Positions 6,710-13,979 of a stretch of DNA of 42,376 bases are shown here, in pieces. A program made the position numbers and the translations under genes. Position 1 is the first letter of the stretch. Each line of letters begins with the position of its first letter. The DNA is from an uncultured Oscillospiraceae bacterium (GTDB lineage Bacteria > Bacillota > Clostridia > Oscillospirales > Oscillospiraceae), in assembly GCA_910584395.1 (NCBI GenBank), contig CAJUAS010000011.1, positions 1-42,376 of the forward strand. The letters run 5' to 3'. The notes below the pieces were generated by a model. It saw nothing but the letters and a program-made list of their open reading frames with translations, was not told where the DNA came from and searched no databases.

Positions 6710-7310
6710 TCAGCATCTCTCTCCCATCTGCGTCTTCATCCGGCAGGAGTGGCCAATCAGGGGAAGGAAAAAAGGAAGGGTCTTTTAGATCTTCTATGTA
6801 GTAGGAGGCCAGAGTGAAGATATCCTCAGATATAAAGTAGATGCCTATCGGGGGTTCGTGTGCCGCCAGTAGACGGGAGCAGAAAGTCAACTCGAACGGC
6901 TGGCGGGACACGTTGGATACCTTCTGAGTAATGATCAGGTCAATCTTATTATCCATGCAGTCGTTTAAAAGACGATTCCATTCCGGGGATTTACCCATGC
7001 TTGGAGCCGTTGAGCCGGTGTCAATATAGAAGTCCACCAGAGACCATTTAGGACACAGGGAAAGTGTATCGATGAACAGCTTTCTGTGGTAGTCAAGATA
7101 ATTCTCATAGTTTGTCTGGTTGTGATAGCGGATGTAGATGCCGATCCGATAGGTCTTTTCGGTGTTGGGACGTTCGCGCCGGATTTCTCTCAGCCATGCC
7201 CTGTGCCGATGAATCATCCGTTCATGTTCCGTTAACGCTCGGATTTCCGAAGCGGAAGTTGGTGCCAGACCAATTTCGCCCATTTTCTGAAAAACATCCA
7301 ATTGTTCCAT
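6702..7310 (-). CDS. Serine-recombinase-like protein with catalytic Ser replaced by His
   Basis: This 202-residue protein aligns by eye with the catalytic domain of the neighbouring recombinase. RIGIYIRYHNQT corresponds to RVAIYVRVSTDD, so the nucleophile serine position is His63. KSVSRFARN is replaced by QKVSNVSRQ, losing one conserved arginine, while WNRLLNDCMDNKIDLIITQK and PPIGIYFISEDIFTL preserve the fold. It ends at the catalytic domain: no recombinase or zinc-ribbon domain follows. It is probably catalytically dead and may act as heteromeric partner, directionality factor or regulator (inference). The ATG at 7310 is preferred over 7328 because GGAGGT lies six bases before it. First gene of the operon. 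Confidence 0.8.
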   Translation of the reverse strand: MEQLDVFQKMGEIGLAPTSASEIRALTEHERMIHRHRAWLREIRRERPNTEKTYRIGIYIRYHNQTNYENYLDYHRKLFIDTLSLCPKWSLVDFYIDTGSTAPSMGKSPEWNRLLNDCMDNKIDLIITQKVSNVSRQPFELTFCSRLLAAHEPPIGIYFISEDIFTLASYYIEDLKDPSFFPSPDWPLLPDEDADGREMLND

Positions 7311-7357
7311 GCCACGACCTCCAGACATAGGGCTGATAATCGCATTGTATCTGCTGG

Positions 7358-7404
7358 GGCCACAGAAGGCAACAAACCCACGGTCAAGTCGCTGACTGTG
7401 GGTT
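7358..7404 (-). repeat. Hairpin A, upstream of the recombinase operon
   Basis: A 12-bp stem with one wobble pair (AACCCACGGTCA 7375-7386 with TGACTGTGGGTT 7393-7404). On the minus strand it is followed by TGTTGCCTTCT. A close relative (hairpin B, 10455-10503) has the same stem and the same GGGTTT-x-TTGCCTT continuation in the same orientation. It may be a terminator or leader hairpin for the minus-strand operon, or part of a dispersed repeat. Confidence 0.55.
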
Positions 7405-7488
7405 AGAAATATGAAAAAATTGAGAGAAGATGCATTTTCTCCTGGGGGCGGCAGGGTTATTTGTGGAATTAAACGGCAAAAACAGACC

Positions 7489-7517
7489 TAGACATTTAGA
7501 CGGATGTGTGATATTTT
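7489..7517 (+). promoter_or_regulatory. Promoter candidate for the 62-aa gene
   Basis: TAGACA at 7489-7494 and TATTTT at 7512-7517 are separated by 17 bp. The gene start follows 29 bp later with GGGGAGG in front. Confidence 0.5.
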
Positions 7518-7546
7518 GAAGTGAGCAAAAAGGGGAGGCGGTAAAA

Positions 7547-7735
7547 ATGGACGGAGTTCTGTATTTAATCTATGGAAGCGGGACATATGAAAGCGATGGT
7601 ATCGACATTATTGGATATGCCGAGAATGAAGAGACAGCCAAATCGATTTGTAGTCGCTTAGATGAGAACAACCGGCTTCCGGGATATCGCCACACCTATA
7701 TGGAAATAGATGATCTGGCAAAGAAAAGCCTGTGA
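7547..7735 (+). CDS. Small hypothetical protein, 62 aa
   Basis: Not recognised. A compact acidic protein (LIYGSGTYESDGIDIIGY, then AKSICSRLDENNRLPGYR) without signal peptide or membrane segment. Support for being real: a good ribosome site (GGGGAGGCGG, spaced 7 bases from ATG), a plausible promoter, and a strong terminator 10 bp after the stop. It stands alone on the plus strand between the recombinase operon and the AbiE pair, both of which run on the minus strand. Confidence 0.65.
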   Translation: MDGVLYLIYGSGTYESDGIDIIGYAENEETAKSICSRLDENNRLPGYRHTYMEIDDLAKKSL

Positions 7736-7745
7736 GTGTGCAAAA

Positions 7746-7790
7746 AGCACCCCGTCTCAGCCAACGCTGGGATGGGGTGCTCTTATTTTC
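7746..7790. terminator. Bidirectional intrinsic terminator
   Basis: A fully paired 16-bp stem (AGCACCCCGTCTCAGC with GCTGGGATGGGGTGCT, including wobbles) closes on CAAC. CTTATTTT follows on the plus strand and TTTTTG on the minus strand. It separates the convergent 62-aa gene and the AbiEii gene. Confidence 0.9.
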
Positions 7791-7799
7791 CAGATTACT

Positions 7800-8723
7800 T
7801 CAATCCCGCTTCACAGCATCAAATGCTCCACAGGCTGCAATCTGTTTGACTGCCGCAATTGCCTCATCATATGGTAACGGCTGATTCTGGAAGTAGTTGG
7901 TGATGGTGTCGTAGTCCTGCTTGTAGATCCCTTTGTTGAGGAGCTCCTCCAGCAAAGCGGGGATGTTTACCCCCGGCTGAGCAGAGGGGCAAATACTCAT
8001 CTTGGCTCGATGCTCTCGTACCTCGCCAACAAGCTGACAGAATGCATCATCCATCGTCACCCTGGGAAGAAGCATATAAATGTCATAGATATGTCGGGAA
8101 TGCCGTTTGATTTTCCCTTCTAGATAGTAGTCGCAGAGAGCAAAGACCTTGTCGATTAGGGTCCGATCCAGAGTTTGGACTGTCATCGCAAAGGGTTGAA
8201 GCTGATATTCGTCCACTACCTCGGCATTTTCTTTCACAAGAAACTGGTAGACCATGCTGTCAACTGGCTTCTGCTCAGTCGGGAAGGAGATAGAGCCCAG
8301 AGCTGTCTCCAGCATAACGCCGGAAGAAAGGCTGTCTGTGGGAACCCCGACAATGGGCACATAGGAAAAGGTGTACCGATTATAGTCCCTCCGGCTCCGG
8401 GTATCCTCCCAGTCTGAGATGGGTAGCCCCAGTTCTTGGCTGATACCAAGGATAATCTCGTTCTTTAGGCGTTTGCGCTGCCCTTGGGAGAGATTTTCGG
8501 AGAAAGTGATGTCGATATCCTCAGAAAACCTATCAATCGCATGATGACACTTAGATAGCGATGTGCCACCCTTAAAGACACAATCCGGGGCACGCTCAGC
8601 AAGAAGTTTAAGGATCATGGTAACATAGTAGTCCTTCTCCACAATGGGGACGGGCTGCCCCGATGAAGTGGCCGCAGACATCACTGCCTCTCGGAAGAGG
8701 TCTTTGTCCTCATGCAAGTACAT
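7800..8723 (-). CDS. AbiEii-type nucleotidyltransferase toxin
   Basis: This 307-residue protein has the DNA polymerase-beta-type nucleotidyltransferase signature of the AbiEii/AbiGii toxin family: VFKGGTSLSKCHH near residue 50 followed by RFSEDIDITF with the metal-binding D-x-D. Family toxins (e.g. AbiEii, MenT) transfer nucleotides to tRNA or other targets and arrest growth, giving abortive infection; here this is known of the family, not shown. It is the second gene of a bicistronic unit, overlapping the antitoxin gene by 14 bp, which is usual for type IV-like AbiE systems. The stop sits just before a strong terminator. Confidence 0.9.
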   Translation of the reverse strand: MYLHEDKDLFREAVMSAATSSGQPVPIVEKDYYVTMILKLLAERAPDCVFKGGTSLSKCHHAIDRFSEDIDITFSENLSQGQRKRLKNEIILGISQELGLPISDWEDTRSRRDYNRYTFSYVPIVGVPTDSLSSGVMLETALGSISFPTEQKPVDSMVYQFLVKENAEVVDEYQLQPFAMTVQTLDRTLIDKVFALCDYYLEGKIKRHSRHIYDIYMLLPRVTMDDAFCQLVGEVREHRAKMSICPSAQPGVNIPALLEELLNKGIYKQDYDTITNYFQNQPLPYDEAIAAVKQIAACGAFDAVKRD

Positions 8724-9333
8724 CGTACAACCTCAAATCATAGAAGTTTTTGTATACCTTCTCAGGGAAGAGTGAGATATAGCAATCGACATCTTCCTTT
8801 GTGATCCTGAAGGACTCTACGAGCTTGGCAAGTCGAGCAGAGACCTTCTCAGGATCATCATCAACGTATTCCTCATAGTCTTTCAGGAAATCTAGGAACT
8901 GAAGAACACGCCGGTTCTTGCCTGTCACCTCTGCCCTAGGACGGCGAAGGGCGATTTTGCGTCCGGCCAGAGATACGACCCGGAAACTTCCTCCAGCACT
9001 ATTGGACACAATCTCCATTGTATAGGGGACCTGCATAGTCAGACCAAGCATATTGGAGAATGTGAAACCCGAAAAGTAGCCTTCAATCTTCCCGCCACGC
9101 TCAATATATTTGTAGCTGGCAGCGACTTCGGGCGTCAAGCCTGTGCTTCCCTTAAGCCTGGATTGAGAAGGGAGATAGTAAATGCCCGTGTCAAAACGCT
9201 TGATTTTTTCTGCATCGCAGAGCTTCTTGAACATCTGCCGGAGCGTATTATCGTTTACATCAGGTAGCTTGATATCTGCGAGGAAAATGGGCTCATCAGG
9301 TTTGTAATTGCTTATCAAATACTCGTAAAGCAT
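8710..9333 (-). CDS. AbiEi-type antitoxin / transcriptional regulator
   Basis: This 207-residue protein is the partner of the AbiEii toxin. The N-terminal region (LADIKLPDVNDNTLRQMFKK, then a basic turn) has the winged-helix look of AbiEi/DUF6088 antitoxins, which bind their own promoter. The middle contains GRKIALRRPRAEVTGKNRR, a basic stretch. The start is ATG with GGAGGTG upstream. It is transcribed from a near-consensus promoter 58 bp upstream. Antitoxins of this family neutralise the toxin and autorepress; no obvious palindrome next to the promoter was identified here. Confidence 0.83.
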   Translation of the reverse strand: MLYEYLISNYKPDEPIFLADIKLPDVNDNTLRQMFKKLCDAEKIKRFDTGIYYLPSQSRLKGSTGLTPEVAASYKYIERGGKIEGYFSGFTFSNMLGLTMQVPYTMEIVSNSAGGSFRVVSLAGRKIALRRPRAEVTGKNRRVLQFLDFLKDYEEYVDDDPEKVSARLAKLVESFRITKEDVDCYISLFPEKVYKNFYDLRLYDVLA

Positions 9334-9390
9334 GGAGGGACACCTCCTTGTAACAAAACTTGAGATGGACAGTCAATCTCTGTTATCTGG

Positions 9391-9420
9391 ATTATAACAC
9401 ATATTGAACACCGCTGTCAA
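9391..9420 (-). promoter_or_regulatory. Promoter of the AbiE pair
   Basis: On the minus strand TTGACA (9420-9415) and TATAAT (9396-9391) are separated by 18 bp. Both are consensus hexamers. The AbiEi start codon lies about 58 bp downstream. Confidence 0.85.
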
Positions 9421-9445
9421 CATCCGTTACGGAAAAGCTCCGGGG

Positions 9446-9808
9446 TTATTTTTCCTCGGAGGTCTGTGCGTGAAGAGTCTGTTTCACTTGCTGGACAATG
9501 GCAAGCAAAGCCTCTATCTCTTGGGGAGTACAGTCCTCAACAATTTTCAAGAACTCCCCTTCATAGACAGCCTTTCCCTCGCTTGTGTTAAGGCGAAGAA
9601 GATGGTCAGCGGAAACATCAAGAGCCTCCGCAATTTTGATGAAAGTTGGAATACGCATCACGACTTTCCCGAGTTCTATATTACTAACTCGAGGGAGATC
9701 GATGCCTGCCTTGGATGCCAGAGCTGCCTGACTCATACCTTGTGCAATTCTGGTCGCACGGATTCGCTCTCCCAGTCTCTTTGCCAGGGGATCGCCAAGC
9801 TTCTCCAT
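9446..9808 (-). CDS. XRE-family transcriptional regulator
   Basis: This 120-residue protein has a Cro/C1-type helix-turn-helix at residues of about 12-68 (RIRATRIAQGMSQAALASKA, then VSNIELGKV and ALDVSADHLL). The C-terminal part is an acidic helix likely used for dimerisation. I choose ATG 9808 because GAGAGG lies nine bases upstream; the in-frame ATG at 9817 abuts that site. It is divergent from a second XRE gene, with inverted repeats between them, the arrangement of a phage-like repressor switch. It may also control the AbiE pair directly downstream. Confidence 0.88.
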   Translation of the reverse strand: MEKLGDPLAKRLGERIRATRIAQGMSQAALASKAGIDLPRVSNIELGKVVMRIPTFIKIAEALDVSADHLLRLNTSEGKAVYEGEFLKIVEDCTPQEIEALLAIVQQVKQTLHAQTSEEK

Positions 9809-9833
9809 GTATACCATCCTCTCATCGCATATA

Positions 9834-9915
9834 AGCTATATTGAAAATAGTATATAGCGGAAAGATAAATTTCGATATAACGTATAGAGCAATTTCATAG
9901 CAAATACGCTATAAT
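9834..9915. promoter_or_regulatory. Shared operator/promoter region of the divergent XRE genes
   Basis: GCTATA (9835-9840) and TATAGC (9853-9858) form an inverted repeat spaced by 12 bp. ATAGC (9897-9901) and GCTAT (9908-9912) form a second one overlapping TATAAT (9910-9915), the likely -10 of the plus-strand regulator. A related site, TATAACGTATAGAGC, lies between. The same half-site at both promoters suggests one repressor binds both. Confidence 0.6.
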
Positions 9916-9946
9916 GATACCGACTATTTTTTTAGGAGGTACCATT

Positions 9947-10306
9947 ATGACGCTCAACAACGTGGCCATCGGCAAGAGGATCCAGACCATCCGGAAAAAG
10001 CGTGGGCTTTCGCAGTTTACGCTTGCGGGGATCGTGAATCGAAGCTCAGGGTACATAAGCTATATCGAAACAGGGTTTAAGTCCATGAGCCTCGAAACCT
10101 TCGTGGCCTTGGCAAATGCCCTCCAGGTGTCCTCGGACGAGTTGCTGGTAGACTGCCTGGAAAACACGGTGAAGGCATCCAACCACAGCTTCGCCTCTAT
10201 TCTAGCTGACTGCTCGGAATATGAGCGCCGTGTCCTAGAGGATATCGTCATTGCCTCAAAAGCCTCGCTGAGAGCGAACAGGGGTTATGTCCGTACCCGC
10301 AGGTAG
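9947..10306 (+). CDS. XRE-family transcriptional regulator
   Basis: This 119-residue protein has an N-terminal Cro/C1-type helix-turn-helix (KRIQTIRKKRGLSQFTLAGI, then SGYISYIETG and ALQVSSDELL) and a short basic tail. The start at ATG 9947 is set by AGGAGGT seven bases upstream; an upstream in-frame ATG at 9914 has no ribosome site and lies inside the promoter. It is divergent from the other XRE gene across a 138-bp operator region and probably forms a two-regulator switch with it. No downstream partner gene; 325 bp of non-coding DNA follows. Confidence 0.88.
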   Translation: MTLNNVAIGKRIQTIRKKRGLSQFTLAGIVNRSSGYISYIETGFKSMSLETFVALANALQVSSDELLVDCLENTVKASNHSFASILADCSEYERRVLEDIVIASKASLRANRGYVRTRR

Positions 10307-10631
10307 TTGCCTTTCGTACATATCTCACAGTATTTTCCGCAATTGTTCGTTCCATATGAATATCGACTATTCCCGCTAACCTTGGTATGTTTGTGAGTGA
10401 CAAAAGGCCAGGGCGATAAGTTATGCCCTGGAAGCTGACTCCAGTATACCTTGGAGAAGTGAAAAGGCAAGAAACCCACAGTCAGATACTTGACTGATGG
10501 TTTGGGACTCCAATCTTAGCATGTCCTCAGAGGTTTTTTATATGATTTTGGATTTTTCAATATGATTTTGAAAACTCCCTTTTATTGGACATCCAATCTG
10601 CTACAATGGCTACCACAGGAAGGTGAGAAAT
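10307..10631. other. Non-coding stretch with hairpins and a direct repeat
   Basis: No gene is supported here. It holds a 7-bp stem hairpin (CCAGGGC 10408-10414 with GCCCTGG 10425-10431), hairpin B (listed separately), a 20-bp-period direct repeat TATGATTTTG (10541-10550 and 10561-10570), and a possible -10 TACAAT (10602-10607) before the phosphoesterase gene. The direct repeat could be a regulator site. Confidence 0.5.
10455..10503 (-). repeat. Hairpin B, relative of hairpin A
   Basis: The stem AAACCCACAGTCA (10472-10484) pairs with TGACTGATGGTTT (10491-10503). On the minus strand it continues TTGCCTTTTC, matching the flank of hairpin A. The two copies bracket the AbiE/XRE block. Confidence 0.55.
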
Positions 10632-11348
10632 ATGATTTATTATACTGGTGATATCCATGGCCGCCCCCAAGGGCTTCAGGAATACTTCGAAAAACACAAA
10701 CCCTCCGAGGGTGACATCCTTGTGATCCTTGGAGATGTCGGCGCCAATTTCTATGGCAATATGACAGACAAGAAGGTCAAGAGGGTCCTTGACAGCCTTG
10801 GCCTGACAGTCTTCTGTATCCATGGGAACCACGAAATGAGACCCTCCAGCATCCCGACATACCAACAAAAGGAGTGGAACGGTGGCCTTGTCTGGTTTGA
10901 ACCAGAGTTCCCTAACCTTCTCTTCGCCAAGGACGGTGAGATCTTCACCATAGAGGACATCCGGCATCTGGTCATTGGCGGTGCCTACAGCGTGGACAAG
11001 TTCTACCGTATCGCAAGAGGGGTTGGCTGGTGGGAGGATGAACAGCCTTCCCCGGAAATCAAGGCATATGTGGAGCAGCAGGTGGCGAACAACTCCTTTG
11101 ATGTCGTCCTCTCCCATACTTGTCCGGCCAAATTTAAGCCCATAGAAGCCTTCTTGCCTGGAATTGGCCAAAGCACAGTAGATGATAGTACAGAGGAGTG
11201 GCTGGACAAGATCGAAGAGTTGGCAGCCTATAAGCTCTGGCTGTGCGGCCACTGGCATATCGATAAGCGGGTCGGGAAGATGTGCTTCTTCTATCATACC
11301 TTCGTTGAAAGCGAAGAAATCAAGGGCGAGCTCCGAGTCTGCAAGTGA
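10632..11348 (+). CDS. Calcineurin-like metallophosphoesterase
   Basis: This 238-residue protein has the complete metal-binding set of the calcineurin-like superfamily: GDIHG near residue 6, GDVG, GNHE, an SHTCP histidine and a GHWH near the C-terminus. Such enzymes hydrolyse phosphomono- or diesters; the substrate cannot be told from sequence. ATG 10632 is preferred to GTG 10623 because AGGAAGG lies about eight bases ahead of the ATG and covers the GTG. It leads a run of plus-strand cargo genes and is followed at 14 bp by a small gene and a second phosphatase. Confidence 0.88.
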   Translation: MIYYTGDIHGRPQGLQEYFEKHKPSEGDILVILGDVGANFYGNMTDKKVKRVLDSLGLTVFCIHGNHEMRPSSIPTYQQKEWNGGLVWFEPEFPNLLFAKDGEIFTIEDIRHLVIGGAYSVDKFYRIARGVGWWEDEQPSPEIKAYVEQQVANNSFDVVLSHTCPAKFKPIEAFLPGIGQSTVDDSTEEWLDKIEELAAYKLWLCGHWHIDKRVGKMCFFYHTFVESEEIKGELRVCK

Positions 11349-11362
11349 GGATGTGCTGAACA

Positions 11363-11659
11363 ATGGAGATTGAAGTGGATGAGGAGAGCAAAACAGTCGC
11401 TTTCTGGCTGACTCGCTACGAGGGGCAGAGTGACCGTGTTCGCAAGGGTCTGACCCCGCTGTTTGGGCGGTTGAAGGGCGAAGGGTACCTTTCGGTGGTA
11501 TTCCTATCCGGCAAAGAGCCGCTGGTAGAGGTGACTTCTGCCTTGCTCAGACAAAACCTTATCTCACACACTCCAGAGGAGGAACATTCAAATGACCTAT
11601 GTCATGTCCGACATCCACGGCAACCCGAGGAGGTTTCGCTCCATCCTTCGCCAGATTGA
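11363..11659 (+). CDS. Small accessory protein between two phosphoesterases
   Basis: 98 codons. The first 70 residues (IEVDEESKTVAFWLTRYEGQ, then LSVVFLSGKEPLVEVTSALL) look like a small alpha/beta protein of a type I recognise only loosely from clostridial mobile elements. No named family. The last 23 residues are read from the start of the next gene in another frame (68-bp overlap) and their composition is unlike the rest. The true C-terminus may therefore have been lost through a frameshift. Ribosome site weak. Confidence 0.6.
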   Translation: MEIEVDEESKTVAFWLTRYEGQSDRVRKGLTPLFGRLKGEGYLSVVFLSGKEPLVEVTSALLRQNLISHTPEEEHSNDLCHVRHPRQPEEVSLHPSPD

Positions 11660-12344
11660 ACTCAAGAGTGAGGACACTCTCTACATTCTTGGCGATGTGA
11701 TCGACCGGCATCCTCACGGCATCAAGATACTTCGGGAGATCATGGCAATGCCAAATGCCAAAATGCTCCTGGGCAATCACGAATACATGATGCTTCGAGC
11801 CATTGGTGAGCCTTATGATGGACCGCAGGACATACAGGACTGTGACCCTAGAGACCTTCTTAGAGTGTGGTATCGAAACGGAGGGGACGTTACCCACCAC
11901 TTCTGGAAGCATACCCGACTTGCGGTACGAGCCGAGATTCTTGACTACCTGAAGGCGCTGCCGCTCAATATGGACATCATTGTAGGTGGAAAGACCTATA
12001 AACTGGTCCACGCGGCTTCTCTTGACCGCTATGAGGAATATGTCCCAGAAGGGAAATCCCGAGAGACACGGACGCATTTCGTAGTGTGGAACCGGGACGC
12101 CTCTCTGGACAATGCTCGACTGGGTGGATACTTGATATTCGGACATACCCCCACATGTCATATCACACTAGATAATCCGATGTGCATTTGGCGTGAAGGC
12201 TATAGGATTGGTATCGACTGTGGGTCCGGAAGGCCAGACACGCAGCTTGTCTCCTGGCAGCCTGTCTGTGGGCGATTAGCTTGCCTTCGACTTGATGACA
12301 TGAAGGAGTTTTACTCAGAGGAGCCTGGTCTAGAACTCAGGTAA
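11592..12344 (+). CDS. PPP-family metallophosphatase
   Basis: This 250-residue protein resembles the serine/threonine-phosphatase and diadenosine-tetraphosphatase (PrpE/ApaH) branch. It has MSDIHGN at residues 5-11, GDVIDRHPHG, GNHEYMM, LVHAAS and FGHTPT, which together give the full two-metal site. The substrate could be a phosphoprotein or dinucleoside polyphosphate; sequence alone does not decide. ATG is preceded by AGAGGAGG. It overlaps the previous frame and is followed 14 bp later by a 415-residue unknown protein, so the three may form one transcript. Confidence 0.88.
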   Translation: MTYVMSDIHGNPRRFRSILRQIELKSEDTLYILGDVIDRHPHGIKILREIMAMPNAKMLLGNHEYMMLRAIGEPYDGPQDIQDCDPRDLLRVWYRNGGDVTHHFWKHTRLAVRAEILDYLKALPLNMDIIVGGKTYKLVHAASLDRYEEYVPEGKSRETRTHFVVWNRDASLDNARLGGYLIFGHTPTCHITLDNPMCIWREGYRIGIDCGSGRPDTQLVSWQPVCGRLACLRLDDMKEFYSEEPGLELR

Positions 12345-12358
12345 AAGGGTGAACAAAC

Positions 12359-13606
12359 GTGGAAAAGCTATATGCACCTCAGGTAGACCGCTTTGCGAGC
12401 ATCCTTGGGAGGTTCAATTACATGGGAGCAGAGCGGAACACATCTTATGACTCCGAAACCTATCGGCTACTGGATCAACTCTTCCAGAAGCTCGACCTCA
12501 TCGAACAGCGGCCTAACTCCGATGGCATCTGGGATCTTTGGCTTCAAGCAGACCGTGGCCCCATCGAGGCGTTCGGGAGTTTCAAGGAAATGCAGGAAGA
12601 CGAGGAAGTGAGCTCGTATGAAGAGTATGTGGAGCTGTGGAAGGAGAGCTACCCAGATGAACACTACTGGTATAGCTTTACTGCTGTACGACACTCGGAC
12701 AATGAGTACCGGGGCGTGTTTCTCCGCCATCGACAGGTGATAAGCCAGTTTTCTACGGTTTCAGAGGACTATCCCATGGATATCCACGAATTTGTGAAGT
12801 GGTTAGTGGATGCTGTTGACGAGTGCATTGCGAAGCTGAAAGCTGGGACATATAACAGAGAAGTTGCAGAAAACCTCCCACCCCAGCATAGGACGGGCTA
12901 TATCCTCCAGAGGGACTTCTGGTCGCTGTTCCCGGAATGCAAGGATGAACTTCTGGGAGGGTTTACGCCGGAAGAGCTCAGTGCCTTCACCGCATTGGTT
13001 CAGGCCCAGGAACGAGGCAAGAACCAGGGAAGGCGGTTGGCACAGATGACCTCAGGGGACTTTTTTCGTTTCTGCGCCATGGGCTATACAGCCAATGACT
13101 ATTCAGACTTGCAGCTCTCGCCTAGAGAGCAGTACCTGAAACACGCAGATGGCCGAGATGAAGGCTTGACCGCTCTACCAGAAGATGACCCCGTGTCCTT
13201 TTCGGAGTGGCTCAACAGCAGCAGAGGGGGTGTCCACCCGTGGGAGATATGCCGAGGAGGAAACTCTACGCACATCGATCTCTTTCCTCGGCAAGATGAA
13301 AAGGGATACTTTCTGGTGCTTGACGGTGACTCGTGGGGACGAACCGCAGAGACCATAAAGATATTCCTTGCACTTAGCAAGGCAGGCATCCCGGTCGTTC
13401 TTCGTGAGGACAAGACCCTTGGAGACCGGGTGGCTGGCATCGAGAAGATGGGGATTGTTCCAGAAGGTGTGTTTCCGCGATACTGTCACAGTTTCTTTCC
13501 TGGCGAACATATCATTGACTTTACAAATTTGCCGCTGGAGCATCGGGAGGAGCTTTCAAAGCTCTGTGTATGGCAGCCGATTCCAGAGATTAGGCTTGTG
13601 GACTAG
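12359..13606 (+). CDS. Hypothetical protein, 415 aa
   Basis: Not recognised. A soluble, acidic protein without signal peptide, membrane segment or obvious enzyme motif. It is rich in aromatic residues (DEHYWYSFTAVRH, QRDFWSLFPEC). A C-terminal part from about residue 310 (GYFLVLDGDSWGRTAETIKI, then AGIPVVLREDKTL) reads like an alpha/beta fold. The start is GTG with AAAGGGTG ahead. It follows the PPP phosphatase by 14 bp and precedes a small gene by 10 bp, so it is probably in the same operon. Confidence 0.7.
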   Translation: MEKLYAPQVDRFASILGRFNYMGAERNTSYDSETYRLLDQLFQKLDLIEQRPNSDGIWDLWLQADRGPIEAFGSFKEMQEDEEVSSYEEYVELWKESYPDEHYWYSFTAVRHSDNEYRGVFLRHRQVISQFSTVSEDYPMDIHEFVKWLVDAVDECIAKLKAGTYNREVAENLPPQHRTGYILQRDFWSLFPECKDELLGGFTPEELSAFTALVQAQERGKNQGRRLAQMTSGDFFRFCAMGYTANDYSDLQLSPREQYLKHADGRDEGLTALPEDDPVSFSEWLNSSRGGVHPWEICRGGNSTHIDLFPRQDEKGYFLVLDGDSWGRTAETIKIFLALSKAGIPVVLREDKTLGDRVAGIEKMGIVPEGVFPRYCHSFFPGEHIIDFTNLPLEHREELSKLCVWQPIPEIRLVD

Positions 13607-13616
13607 GAGAGAGAAA

Positions 13617-13979
13617 ATGAGCTATGACGTTAGGCTATTGGACCCGGTCACCAGGAAAACGCTCCATACCGATGCCCCGCATGATATGCGCGGAGAAACC
13701 TATGTGGTAGGAGGAACCACTGAACTCTGGCTGAATATCACATACAATTATCACGCAACCCTCGCCCGACCGGACGTTTTGGAAAAAAAAGGAATTGAAG
13801 AAATATACGGCATGAGTGGTGCTGAAAGCATCCCCGTCTTGAAAAAGGCTGTCGATAATCTTGGTGACGAAACTAGCCCGGATTATTGGGAATCCGCTGA
13901 TGGGAATGTGAAAAAAGCCCTCCTCCAGCTCATAGCCATGGCAAAACTCCGGCCTGACGGTATCTGGGATGGTGACTAG
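13617..13979 (+). CDS. Hypothetical protein, 120 aa
   Basis: Not recognised by named family. It begins MSYDVRLLDPVTRK and contains GETYVVGGTTELWLNITYNY, GAESIPVLKKAVDNLGDE and SPDYWESADGN. The look is of a small conserved protein of clostridial mobile elements. The start at ATG 13617 follows AGGAGAGAG; the open frame extends far upstream but that part overlaps the 415-aa gene and is not supported. The stop overlaps the next start by 11 bp. Confidence 0.75.
   Translation: MSYDVRLLDPVTRKTLHTDAPHDMRGETYVVGGTTELWLNITYNYHATLARPDVLEKKGIEEIYGMSGAESIPVLKKAVDNLGDETSPDYWESADGNVKKALLQLIAMAKLRPDGIWDGD

Noticed and set aside
6077..6817. A 246-codon plus-strand frame inside the recombinase genes
   Set aside because: Antisense to two recombinase genes with recognisable motifs.
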